Both the position numbers and the translations under genes were made by a program. A stretch of 55,082 nt of DNA, taken from the NCBI GenBank assembly GCA_025056865.1, contig JANWVO010000043.1, forward strand, positions 1 through 55,082. The letters run 5' to 3'. The notes beneath the pieces were generated by a model. The model had not been told where the DNA came from. It made no database searches and worked only from the letters and a program-made list of their open reading frames with translations. The first letter of the stretch is position 1, and each line of letters begins with the position of its first letter. Shown piece by piece: positions 8,701 to 17,023 of the stretch. Origin of the DNA: Bryobacteraceae bacterium (lineage in GTDB: Bacteria > Acidobacteriota > Terriglobia > Bryobacterales > Bryobacteraceae).

Positions 8701-9798
8701 TCAATGCGCAGCGGCCGCCTGATCGGGCAGGAAGTAAAACGCCATCGCAAGGATCAGATAAACGGCAAGCAGCATGGCGCCTTCCAGCCAGTTCGACTCG
8801 CCATCGGAGGCGATCTGCGCGGCGATGATCGCCGTCACCACCACCGCCAGCACTTCCGCGGGCGTGAAGACGAGATTCATCGGCGAAGGCCCCACGGCGT
8901 AGCTCAGCAGCACGAGCACCGGCGCCACGAACAGCGCCACCTGGATGCTCGAGCCGACGGCGATCGAGAGGCTGAGATCCATGCGGTTCTTCCATGCCAT
9001 GAGAATCGCCGAGGAATGCTCGGCGGCGTTGCCGATGACGGCGACGACGATGACGCCCACAAAGATCTGCGGCATGCCCCAGGCATGCGCCGCCTGCTCG
9101 ACGCTGCCGACGAGGATCTCGCTCATCCATGCGATGAGCGCGGTGGACGCCGCCAGAACGGCAATGCTCCGCGCGCGGGACCAGGGAGCGTGCGCGCCGG
9201 GGGCTTCCGTCTCCGCAGCGGGCTGGAGTCCGCTGAAGAAGCTGCGGTGCGTAATAAGCGAGAAAATCAGATGGGCGGCGTAGATGGCGAGGAGGACGAA
9301 GGAGATCTCGAGGCTCAGATCGTCCTCCACGCGGCGCGCCACTCCGGCGACGTGATGGAAGACGGCGGGTACCACCAGCGCAATGGCGGAAAGAATGAGC
9401 AGCGTCGCCTGGGCGCGCGCGGCCACCGGCTGGAAGGACTGCGTGCGGTGGCGGATGCCGCCTGCCAGCATGGCGAGGCCGGCAACCAGCAGGATGTTGC
9501 CGATGATGGAGCCCGTCAGCGAGGCCTTGACGACATCATGCAGGCCGCGTTGCAGCGCGGCGATGGCGATGATGAGTTCGGCCGCATTGCCGAAGGTGGC
9601 ATTCAGCAGGCCGCCCACGCCTTCTCCCGTGTGCGCGGCCAGATGCTCGGTGGCATGGCCCAGCCACGCGGCCAGCGGAAGAATGGCCAGGCAGGCGGAG
9701 GTGAAGATCCACGCGTGCGCGTCCGGCGTGAGCCATTCCATTGCGGCCGTGACCGGGACAAAGACAAGCAGCCAGTCCAGCGAGGGTTTCCACTTCAT
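8701..9798 (-). CDS. cax: Calcium/proton exchanger (CaCA superfamily, Cax type)
   Basis: 365 residues with about eleven hydrophobic helices. The two inverted alpha-repeats that form the ion pathway are clear: GLLNATFGNAAELIIA near residues 63-77, and GNAAEHSSAILMAWKNRMDLS in the second half. An acidic stretch separates the halves, and the second alpha repeat continues GSSIQVALFVAPVLVL. This is the Cax/VCX branch, which exports Ca2+ in exchange for H+ across the inner membrane. The protein starts at an ATG with no strong Shine-Dalgarno. It lies 61 bp upstream of the GH3 gene on the same strand; a shared transcript is possible, but no functional link is apparent. Confidence 0.92.
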   Translation of the reverse strand: MKWKPSLDWLLVFVPVTAAMEWLTPDAHAWIFTSACLAILPLAAWLGHATEHLAAHTGEGVGGLLNATFGNAAELIIAIAALQRGLHDVVKASLTGSIIGNILLVAGLAMLAGGIRHRTQSFQPVAARAQATLLILSAIALVVPAVFHHVAGVARRVEDDLSLEISFVLLAIYAAHLIFSLITHRSFFSGLQPAAETEAPGAHAPWSRARSIAVLAASTALIAWMSEILVGSVEQAAHAWGMPQIFVGVIVVAVIGNAAEHSSAILMAWKNRMDLSLSIAVGSSIQVALFVAPVLVLLSYAVGPSPMNLVFTPAEVLAVVVTAIIAAQIASDGESNWLEGAMLLAVYLILAMAFYFLPDQAAAAH

Positions 9799-9886
9799 GG
9801 GTCAGGCAACGGGCTCTCGCCATTTTCGCAAGGATCGTAGAGCTCGAGGGCATTGCGGATGTTGCCCCGGCGCAGGAGGCCGGGTT

Positions 9887-11476
9887 TCAGCGGCCCGCCG
9901 TGCGGCGGCGCGTGCGGGCGGCAGGCTGCGTGCGCCGGATTGTTTTCTGCGCGGAGGCCCACTGGCCAAGCCGGTATTCGCGGTGGTAGCCGGCAGTAAG
10001 ATTGGAGATCACGACCGTGACCGCACCGCTCGAGTCGACCATGTAGGCTTCCTCGATCCACTGCCGCGCCGCTTCGGCGCTGCGTTCGACGGGGATGTTT
10101 TCGAGGTCGGCCACGGAAGCGAGCCGGGGATCGAAGGGGAAACGGATCTCATCCCACGCGGTGATGTCTCCGGCGGGCTCGCCGGAGGGCGCGCGGTGGG
10201 AGCATTCGAGATACCGGAAATGGCCGATGTTGTGCACTGGCGTGTAGCAGCGGGTGCGCCGCAGCGGCGGCGCGCCGGGCGCGGGCAGCTCCAGGCCCTG
10301 CTCAAAGAGGGGGTCGAAGACGACCGCGCGTCCGCCTTCGGCCTCGCGCCAGACGCCGAAGTAGCGGGTGAACCGCTCGCGCAACAGCGCCGGCGCATGC
10401 GCCGAAGCCTGGATGGCCAGGCCGATGGCCGTGGCCGAGCGCGTGTAGGCAGAACGCTTGACGCGCCGGCCGAAGCGTTCGCGCAACAGGCGGCTGACGA
10501 GCGGCAGCTCGCTGGCGCCGCCGGTGACATACAGGGTGATGGGCGCGGTCTGCGGCGCGCGCTCCAGCAGATCTTCGGTGGCGTGCAGCGTCTCCTCAAC
10601 GAGCGGCGTCAGGTGCTCGTAGTATTCCGCCACTGGCACGGAGACCAGAGGCCACCCGGGGCGGACGCGGTCGAGGTCCACCATGAGGCGGCGCGTGTTC
10701 GGGTGCAGCGATTCCTTCTTCTCCCGGCACTCCTCCAGCAGCAGGAACTCTTCCGCCTGCGACAGCGAGGCCCGCTCGGCGGCCAATCCAGCCTTTTCGA
10801 GGGCCAGCGCCGCGAGCACGTCGTCAAAATCGTCGCCGCCCAGCGTCGGAATGCTCTCCGTGGCTTCCACGACGTGCATGTGGCCGTCCCTGTAAACGAG
10901 CGACGCGTCGAAGGTGCCGCCCCCAAGGTCATAGACAAGGATGCGCTGCGGCGCGGACAGGCCCTCCTGGCTGCTGCGGTGACTGTACTCGATGCTCGCG
11001 GCCGAGGGCTCGTTCAGCAGGCCCAGCACATGAAACCCGGCGGCGCGAAAGGCCTCTGCGGTGAGGAAGCGCTGATTGGAGTTCGCATTGGCGGGGACGC
11101 CCAGCAACACCTCCAGCGTGCTGGCGCCGCGGCGGGGCAGCGAGGATTTTTCCAGCAGCGCAGTCTTCAGCCACGAGACCAGTTCCTGCAAGAGCGTGGC
11201 AAGGCGGACGGGTTCGCCCGCCAGGTCGACGAGCGTCTCTGGCCCCGAGGAGGCAAGCACGCGCTTGATGGAACGCAGCACGGTCACGCCGTCCACGCCC
11301 TGCGCCGCCCAGGCGTCCCAGCCGTAAAGCCTCTTTCCTTCCTGGACGGCGATCAGCGGCGGCGCCCATTCCCGGGCCGCGCCATCCGGGCACTCGAAGG
11401 ACACCACGGGGAAATTGCCGCGGTCTGCCGCGGCGGCGACAATGCGCGTGGTGCCGAAGTCGATGCCAAGGCGCAT
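9887..11476 (-). CDS. Hsp70-like ATPase with short non-canonical C-terminus
   Basis: 529 residues. The actin/Hsp70 nucleotide-binding domain is complete: phosphate 1 GIDFGTT (4-10), LLNEPSAASIEY, phosphate 2 VYDLGGGTFDASLV, LGGDDFDD, and the adenosine loop YVTGGASELPLVSRLLRERFG. After about residue 380 there is only some 150 residues, without the DnaK substrate-binding lid or an EEVD-like end. That part looks mainly beta and finishes in a basic Arg/Thr tail (TRRRTAGR). It is therefore an Hsp70-family protein distinct from housekeeping DnaK, perhaps with specialised clients. No DnaJ or GrpE gene is nearby. The ATG at 11476 begins exactly at the conserved MRLGIDFGTT, but no good Shine-Dalgarno precedes it. 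A gene-free stretch of about 530 bp lies upstream. Confidence 0.88.
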   Translation of the reverse strand: MRLGIDFGTTRIVAAAADRGNFPVVSFECPDGAAREWAPPLIAVQEGKRLYGWDAWAAQGVDGVTVLRSIKRVLASSGPETLVDLAGEPVRLATLLQELVSWLKTALLEKSSLPRRGASTLEVLLGVPANANSNQRFLTAEAFRAAGFHVLGLLNEPSAASIEYSHRSSQEGLSAPQRILVYDLGGGTFDASLVYRDGHMHVVEATESIPTLGGDDFDDVLAALALEKAGLAAERASLSQAEEFLLLEECREKKESLHPNTRRLMVDLDRVRPGWPLVSVPVAEYYEHLTPLVEETLHATEDLLERAPQTAPITLYVTGGASELPLVSRLLRERFGRRVKRSAYTRSATAIGLAIQASAHAPALLRERFTRYFGVWREAEGGRAVVFDPLFEQGLELPAPGAPPLRRTRCYTPVHNIGHFRYLECSHRAPSGEPAGDITAWDEIRFPFDPRLASVADLENIPVERSAEAARQWIEEAYMVDSSGAVTVVISNLTAGYHREYRLGQWASAQKTIRRTQPAARTRRRTAGR

Positions 11477-12010
11477 GAATACTACTAGGGTACCGCTGCG
11501 GCTGGGCGGACGGGCTGCGGAACCCTCCGTCGCGCAGCAGGCCCTGCTGCCAAATCGGCTCCGCGGACAGGCGCGTGGATTGGGCCGGGCCCGCAGAGCC
11601 GCGCAGGCCGCGCAAGGGGCTGACCGCGAACCCTCCAGCTTGAGGCGCACTGCAACCGGGGACCCCGCCCGGCTGGGGAGGGCCGCGCAATGCAGACACG
11701 GACAGCCATGCGCAGCGCGCGCCGGGACGTGCCGCCGCCGTGGCCGTAGGGACCGCGCGTGACCGCGGCTCCGCGCCCTCTCCACTGCGTTGCTTCGGCT
11801 GGGCCGGGTCTCCCATTGATGCGAAGCGTCCCGCCCGCAGGGGCTCCCTGATCAGCGCCGCTCTCCCACCTGCCGTACCAGGTCCAGAGGCGGAGCCGAC
11901 GGGATGGGGGGTGGCGGTGCGCCTTGCGGCGAAGACGACCAGACTGCGGCGCCGTCCTCTCACCGCCGCGCGGCTGTCTCAACGGAGAGTGCAACCCGGA
12001 GGTCATGCGC
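11477..12010. other. Gene-free GC-rich stretch upstream of the Hsp70-like gene
   Basis: I find no convincing gene here. Open frames on both strands are Arg/Pro/Gly-rich, lack Shine-Dalgarno sequences and match no family. Short self-complementary pieces occur, such as CAGCAGGCCCTGCTG near 11537-11551. I looked for rnpB, SRP RNA, tmRNA and 6S RNA signatures and saw none. It may be a long leader for the Hsp70-like gene or simply spacer. Confidence 0.5.
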
Positions 12011-12040
12011 AAAAAATGGGCCCGTCCCTGGGGCGGGCCC
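12011..12040 (-). terminator. Rho-independent terminator of the response-regulator operon
   Basis: On the minus strand a stem of GGGCCCG with CGGGCCC (12034-12040 and 12018-12024), extendable by two or three pairs, is followed by A then TTTTTT (12011-12016). It lies about 85 bp beyond the stop codon of the response regulator, in the right orientation. Confidence 0.85.
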
Positions 12041-12124
12041 TCGGAAGGTGCCTCTGTGGCCGTGGGGCCAAAGAGCCCGATGGAACGGCTTCTGGGAATT
12101 GCGGCAGCCGCGGGCGGCTGCGGG

Positions 12125-12790
12125 TCAGGCCAGGTTCGGGATCTTGATGATCTTCTTCTGGATGGCGTACTGGACGAGCTGCGCCTTGTTGTGGATGTCC
12201 AGCTTGCGCATCAGGTTGAACTTGTGCGCCTCCACGGTCTTCACGCTGAGGTTAAGATCGCAGGCGATCTCCTTGACCGAGTTGCCTTCGGCGAGCAGCT
12301 TGAGCACCTCGCGTTCGCGCGTAGTCAGCGTGGCGAAGCGCGGCATCCGGTTGGCGGACTTGATCCGGGAGCGGAAGTCGTCCACCAGTTGAGAGAGCAT
12401 CCGCGGGCTGAGATAGCTGCCGCCGCGGCAGACGTCGCGGATGGCGCTGATGAGCTGACCGGCGGGGCTGTCCTTCAGAACGTAGCCGTTGGCGCCCACC
12501 TCCATGCCCTCGACCAGATAGTCCTCGTCATCGTACATGGTGAGGATGAGAACCTTCGTCTCGGGGCGGTTCTTCTTGATCTGGCGCGTCGCCTCAAAGC
12601 TGCTCAAGCCGGGCATGCCGATGTCCATGAGGACGAGATCGGGGCGGAGCTCTGCCGCTTTCTCCACGGCTTCGGCTCCATTGGCGGCTTCTCCCACCAC
12701 TTCCATGTCCGGTTCGGAGGCGATCAATTGACGGATGCCCTGCCGGAACAGCGTGTGGTCATCCGCCAGCAGAATCCGGATTTTTGCCAT
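12125..12790 (-). CDS. NarL/FixJ-type response regulator
   Basis: 221 residues. The receiver domain at 1-120 has the acidic pair Asp10/Asp11, phospho-acceptor Asp56 in LVLMDIGMPG, Thr84 and Lys106. A LuxR-type helix-turn-helix at about 150-213 has LTTREREVLKLLAEGNSVKEIA and LSVKTVEAHKFNLMRKL. It should bind DNA when phosphorylated by the histidine kinase encoded 46 bp upstream on the same strand, forming a two-component pair. The ATG at 12790 has TTGGAG eight bases upstream. Targets cannot be read; no nearby gene shows an obvious binding repeat. Confidence 0.95.
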   Translation of the reverse strand: MAKIRILLADDHTLFRQGIRQLIASEPDMEVVGEAANGAEAVEKAAELRPDLVLMDIGMPGLSSFEATRQIKKNRPETKVLILTMYDDEDYLVEGMEVGANGYVLKDSPAGQLISAIRDVCRGGSYLSPRMLSQLVDDFRSRIKSANRMPRFATLTTREREVLKLLAEGNSVKEIACDLNLSVKTVEAHKFNLMRKLDIHNKAQLVQYAIQKKIIKIPNLA

Positions 12791-12836
12791 ATCTCAACTC
12801 CAAGCCCTGCAACCTGATCAATCCAGCAAGCTTCCA

Positions 12837-14654
12837 TCACCTGGTCCGGCGCGCCCTTCTGGATCCACCGGGCGCCTTGCGGGAGGGGCCAGGCTCCCGT
12901 CTTCCGGGGACCTCCTGTCCGCGGGATGGCAGGGGCAGAACAACGCGGATCCTTGTCCCGTGGCGCATACCCGCCACCCCGCGCGCCGCCTGCTTTGCCT
13001 CCCGCTGTGCGCCAGACTCTTTGACACTTTCAACCTCCAGCACGCCCCCCAGCAGTGCCACGCGCTCCCGAAGCCCGGACAACCCGTAGCATTCCGGTCT
13101 GGATAGGGCTTCCTCCACATCGAAGCCGACCCCGTCGTCCTCGATGTCCAGTCTCAAGACTCCATCGGCAGTTTCGACCGAAAGGTTTACATGGGAGGCG
13201 CGAGAATACTTCGCGGCATTGTTCAGCGCCTCCTGGACCAGCCGGTAGACGATGATCTCCACCTTGCGCGGCAGCTCCAGCTTCCGGGGGATCTGCACGC
13301 GGACTTCGGCGGGGTGCATCTGGCGGAATCGGGCGGCCAGTTGGCGCAGCGCCGCGGCCAGCCCCATCTGCTCGAGCACCGCCGGGCTCAAGGCCCCAAT
13401 CAGGCGGCGAATTTCGAGAATGCTGTGTTCGACCGTTTCCCGCAGTTCGTGGAGCTTTGCATGCAGGGCCGGGTCTGCGCCTGCGGTCTGCTGCTCCAGC
13501 ATCTCGAGCTGCAAACGCGTGTAGAGCAGCGACTGGCCGGCTTCATCGTGCAGCTCCCGGCTGATGCGGCGCCGCTCCGCCTCTTCCACCTCCACCATGT
13601 GCTCGGCGAGCCGGCGGATCTGGCGCTCCCGCTCGGCCAGCTCCTCAAGCAGCCGCGCCTTCTCCGCCGCCTCCCAGCACCTCGCCGCCGCGTCTTGCAG
13701 CAGGGCGAGCTCCCGGGGCAGCCATTCGTAAGGCTTTGGGAAAGCGAACTGAAGCACGCCTTTGAGCTCGCCTTCCTCAAGCATCGGAACAGACCAGACG
13801 CTGACGTACTTCTCCCGCCATTGGGGAACAAGGACCCCGCCAGCGCCGCGGCCCCGCGCCATCAGAACCTGAGGCTGGGCAAGCCGCTTGCGGGCCGTCC
13901 GCGGCACTTCCAGGGATTTCCCCTTCCAGCCCGGCAGCCCTGCGGCAGCCACCCATGTTCCGTCTGGGCGGCATACGAAAATCCCTGCCTCCGCCGCGCC
14001 GCTGTAGGAAGAAAGGATCTGGAGCGACCGCTCCCAGAGGGCGTCCAGGCTGCGCGACTCTGTCTGGGCCCGGAACAGCTCATAGAAGGTGCGGCTCTCG
14101 GCCTCCCGCACCTGATAGTAGGCGTCGTTGAGCGTCAGAACGACGAGGAAATGGAGCTGGTTGCGCGCCCACCGCAGGTCGGCCTCCCTCGCGCCGAAGC
14201 GGAGGGCACCCTCCTCGTCCAGCAGGCGGTCGAACTCCCGGAGAGCCGCAACGACCTGGGCCGGCGCCAGGTCCAGCTTGGCGAGGCGGCGCCCGCGGTA
14301 GCGGACCTGCTCGAGAAAATCCGCCAGTGTCCGCCCCGCGGCCAGCATCTTTCCCGCCGCGCCCGGAGTGATCTCCACCAGCGAATCGGCCTGGGCGGAG
14401 CTCAGGCCGAGTTCTCTCAGTTTCCTGCGGAACTTCCGGTCGAGCGCGCTCCAGCGCGCCGACAGCACCTCGGCCATCCAGACGAGCTGGGCCTGCATCT
14501 GCTGGTTCAGCCCGGCCGCTGTTTCCGCCAGCGCTCCAAAGTGAGGCGCGCCTTCCACGCCCCTTCTATCGGCCGGCTCGGGCTCAGGCCTTAGATGGAT
14601 TTTCGCCTCGGGTCTTTGCCTGCAAAGACCCGCCGAAAGACTCTCCGCAGTCAA
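12837..14654 (-). CDS. Cytoplasmic sensor histidine kinase (HisKA_3 type) with GAF-like domain
   Basis: Up to 605 residues. Residues 50-205 form an all-helical region I cannot assign. A GAF-like sensor follows (about 205-330; GIFVCRPDGTWVAAAGLPG and GELKGVLQFAFP), then a coiled coil and the dimerisation helix with phospho-acceptor His369 in RRRISRELHDEAGQSL. The ATPase domain has the N-box LVQEALNNAAKYSRA, the G1 box IEDDGVGFD and YGLSGLRERVALLGG. There are no membrane helices, so the signal is probably cytoplasmic. It pairs with the adjacent NarL-type regulator. The C-terminus is an Arg/Pro-rich tail. The start is uncertain: a TTG at 14654 gives the longest version, and the first ATG in frame (14498) would remove 52 residues that look disordered. 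Confidence 0.9.
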   Translation of the reverse strand: MTAESLSAGLCRQRPEAKIHLRPEPEPADRRGVEGAPHFGALAETAAGLNQQMQAQLVWMAEVLSARWSALDRKFRRKLRELGLSSAQADSLVEITPGAAGKMLAAGRTLADFLEQVRYRGRRLAKLDLAPAQVVAALREFDRLLDEEGALRFGAREADLRWARNQLHFLVVLTLNDAYYQVREAESRTFYELFRAQTESRSLDALWERSLQILSSYSGAAEAGIFVCRPDGTWVAAAGLPGWKGKSLEVPRTARKRLAQPQVLMARGRGAGGVLVPQWREKYVSVWSVPMLEEGELKGVLQFAFPKPYEWLPRELALLQDAAARCWEAAEKARLLEELAERERQIRRLAEHMVEVEEAERRRISRELHDEAGQSLLYTRLQLEMLEQQTAGADPALHAKLHELRETVEHSILEIRRLIGALSPAVLEQMGLAAALRQLAARFRQMHPAEVRVQIPRKLELPRKVEIIVYRLVQEALNNAAKYSRASHVNLSVETADGVLRLDIEDDGVGFDVEEALSRPECYGLSGLRERVALLGGVLEVESVKESGAQREAKQAARGVAGMRHGTRIRVVLPLPSRGQEVPGRREPGPSRKAPGGSRRARRTR

Positions 14655-14815
14655 CCGGAAACGGACAAAGAAAATTCCGCATCCTTTTGTTAGCGTTTGC
14701 TATCTTTGAAGTAGGCCGATTCGCGGCCTGCCGGCACAACCGCACTGTTTCCCCGGAACTTTGCAGAACAAATGCCGGTTGTTGAGCGTCTCATACTGGC
14801 AGGAGTCATCGAGCA

Positions 14816-16237
14816 GTGAAGCGCAAGTGGAAGTGGACGATCGGCGTGGGCCTGGTCCTGGCCGTGGCCGGAGGGATCTATGCCAAGGTCAAGATCAGCC
14901 AGAACGGCGTAGTGACGGTGCAGACGGGCAAAGTGGTCCGGCAGGACCTGGTGAGCGTCGTCACCGCCTCGGGGGAGATCAAGCCCCGCAACTATGTTAA
15001 CATCGGTGCCAACGTGATGGGGCGCATTGTCGAGATTCATGTGAAGGAGGGGGACCGGGTCCGCAAGAACCAGGTGCTGGCGCGGCTCGAGTCCGTGCAG
15101 GCGCAGGCGGACTTGCAGGCGCAGCAGGCCGCGCTGAACTCGGCGCTGGCTGAATCGAGCGCCGCCGAAGCGGGGCTCCGCGCGATGGACGAGAACCTCC
15201 GCACGGCAGCGGCCGGGGTGGACCGGGCGCGGGCCGAGATGGAGCGGGCGCGGCTGGACTACGAGCGGGCCGAGAAGCTGTTCCAGGACAAGCTGGTCTC
15301 GCGCCAGGAGTTTGAAGCGAAGAAGAGCCAATACGAGGCGCTGACGGCGGCGCTGCGCGAGGCCGAAGCCCGCCTGGCGCAGATGAAGGCGCAGCGCGAG
15401 CAGACCGCCGCGCAACTGGCGGCGGCGCAGCGCCGTGTGGCGCAGGTGCGCGCCACGCTGGACCGCTTCGCGGACGTTTTGCAGAAGCACAGCGCGATCT
15501 CGCCGATTGACGGCATCGTCACCAACCTGCCGGTGCGCGTGGGCGAGACCGTCGTGCCCGGCGTGCAGAACTCGGCCGCCTCGCTGATCATGACGATCGC
15601 CGACATGAGCGTGATCACTGCCGAGGTGAAGGTGGACGAGACCGATATCGTCAACGTCAAGCTGGACCAGGTGGCCGACGTCACCATCGACGCCATGCCC
15701 AACCGGGTGTTCAAAGGCCGCGTGATCGAGATCGGCAACACGGCCATCCTGCGCTCGAGCGGGCTGGCCGCCAGCCAGAGCGCCATTTCGAGCCAGGAAG
15801 CAAAGGATTTCAAGGTGGTCATCGCGCTCGACAATCCGCCGGACGAGGCGCGTCCGGGGCTGAGCTGCACGGCGAAGATCGTGACGGCCACCCGCGAGAA
15901 AGCGCTCTCGATCCCCATCCAGGCGCTCACGGTGCGCCAGCGGGGCGACCTCGAGCCGGAGAAGAAAGGCGGTAACGTCCAGGCAGCCTCCAACGCCGAT
16001 CCAGAAAGGCAGAAGAAGCTGAAGGAAGAGCTGCAAGGCGTCTTCGTGGTCCGCAACGGCGTGGCCGAGTTCCGGGAAGTGAAGACCGGCATCACCGGCG
16101 CGACCGACATTGAGGTTCTCAGCGGGCTGAAGGAAGGCGAAGAGATCGTCACCGGCAGCTACAAGGCGATCCGGACCCTGAGAAATCAGGCGAAGGTGAA
16201 GATCGACAACAAGGCGCCGGCGCGCGCAGAAAGCTGA
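14816..16237 (+). CDS. Periplasmic adaptor (membrane fusion protein) of an ABC efflux system, MacA-like
   Basis: 473 residues from a GTG with AGGAG ten bases upstream. One N-terminal membrane anchor (WTIGVGLVLAVAGGIYA) is followed by a biotinyl-lipoyl half-motif (IGANVMGRIVEIHVKEGDRVRK). A long alpha-hairpin rich in Ala, Glu, Arg and Gln covers about 95-225, and the second lipoyl half has ISPIDGIVTNLPVRVGE. Beta-barrel and membrane-proximal domains follow. This is the HlyD/MacA type that bridges an inner-membrane ABC pump to an outer-membrane channel. The partner ATPase gene begins 36 bp later; no permease follows. A charged insert (EKKGGNVQAASNADPERQKKLKEE) sits in the membrane-proximal region. 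Confidence 0.92.
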   Translation: MKRKWKWTIGVGLVLAVAGGIYAKVKISQNGVVTVQTGKVVRQDLVSVVTASGEIKPRNYVNIGANVMGRIVEIHVKEGDRVRKNQVLARLESVQAQADLQAQQAALNSALAESSAAEAGLRAMDENLRTAAAGVDRARAEMERARLDYERAEKLFQDKLVSRQEFEAKKSQYEALTAALREAEARLAQMKAQREQTAAQLAAAQRRVAQVRATLDRFADVLQKHSAISPIDGIVTNLPVRVGETVVPGVQNSAASLIMTIADMSVITAEVKVDETDIVNVKLDQVADVTIDAMPNRVFKGRVIEIGNTAILRSSGLAASQSAISSQEAKDFKVVIALDNPPDEARPGLSCTAKIVTATREKALSIPIQALTVRQRGDLEPEKKGGNVQAASNADPERQKKLKEELQGVFVVRNGVAEFREVKTGITGATDIEVLSGLKEGEEIVTGSYKAIRTLRNQAKVKIDNKAPARAES

Positions 16238-16273
16238 AGCGCCCGGCAGACAGGGCAATGAGAGAATAAAGGC

Positions 16274-17023
16274 ATGGCAACAGCGGCACTCAGCGACAAG
16301 ATCGCCCTGGGCGAGGAGCTGAAGCGGAACAACATCGTCATCCGCACCTACAACCTGTGGAAGACGTACATCATGGGCGACCAGGAGATCCATGCGGTCT
16401 CCGGCGTCGACCTGGAAATCAAGCGCGGCGAGTACGTCGCCATCATGGGCCCGTCGGGCTCGGGCAAGTCGACGCTGATGAACCTGATCGGCTGCCTCGA
16501 CACGCCCACCCGCGGCGACTATTACATCAACGGCCATCTGGTGAGCGACCTGAGCGACGACGAGCTGGCGCGCATCCGCAACAAGGAAATCGGCTTCGTC
16601 TTCCAGACCTTCAACCTGCTGCCGCGCGCCACAGCTCTGCACAACGTGGAGCTGCCGCTGATTTATGCCGGCGTGCCCGCCCATGAGCGCATCGAGCGCG
16701 CCAAGCAGGCGCTGCGGCTGACCGACCTCGAGGCCCGCATGTACCACAAGCCGAGCGAGCTGTCCGGCGGCCAGCGCCAGCGCGTCGCCATCGCGCGGGC
16801 GCTGGTGAACAACCCCTCGATCCTGCTCGCCGACGAGCCGACCGGAAACCTCGACTCGGCCACCAGCGCGGAAATCATGGCGCTGTTCGACCGGCTGCAC
16901 AAGCAGGGCAACACCATCGTGCTGGTGACGCACGAGCGCGACATTGCCGAGTACGCGCACCGCATCATCACCATCCGCGACGGCAAGATCCACCGCGACG
17001 AGCCCAACCCGCACCATCACTGA
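16274..17023 (+). CDS. ABC transporter ATP-binding protein, MacB/LolD-like
   Basis: 249 residues. Walker [10 protein letters not shown] at 59-67, Q-loop Gln111, signature LSGGQ at 163-167, Walker B ILLADE at 183-188 and the H-loop in LVTHERD are all intact, so it should hydrolyse ATP. The LolD/MacB subtype is indicated by [16 protein letters not shown] and by [20 protein letters not shown]. About 22 extra N-terminal residues precede the domain. It is the likely motor for the adaptor encoded just upstream. No FtsX/MacB-like permease is adjacent: the next gene is on the other strand and its 3' end overlaps this one by 7 bp. The permease must be elsewhere. Confidence 0.93.
   Translation: MATAALSDKIALGEELKRNNIVIRTYNLWKTYIMGDQEIHAVSGVDLEIKRGEYVAIMGPSGSGKSTLMNLIGCLDTPTRGDYYINGHLVSDLSDDELARIRNKEIGFVFQTFNLLPRATALHNVELPLIYAGVPAHERIERAKQALRLTDLEARMYHKPSELSGGQRQRVAIARALVNNPSILLADEPTGNLDSATSAEIMALFDRLHKQGNTIVLVTHERDIAEYAHRIITIRDGKIHRDEPNPHHH

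Noticed and set aside
11477-12010. RNase P RNA, tmRNA, SRP RNA or 6S RNA in the gene-free stretch
   Set aside because: None of their conserved signatures could be found on either strand.
11485-12012. Possible small gene in the gap before the Hsp70-like gene
   Set aside because: No Shine-Dalgarno, Arg/Gly/Pro-rich, runs through the terminator of the response regulator, and no recognisable motif.
14584-14682. A 32-codon leader frame upstream of the histidine kinase
   Set aside because: The AAAAGG directly abuts its ATG, leaving no spacing, and there is no regulatory amino-acid run; too weak to call.
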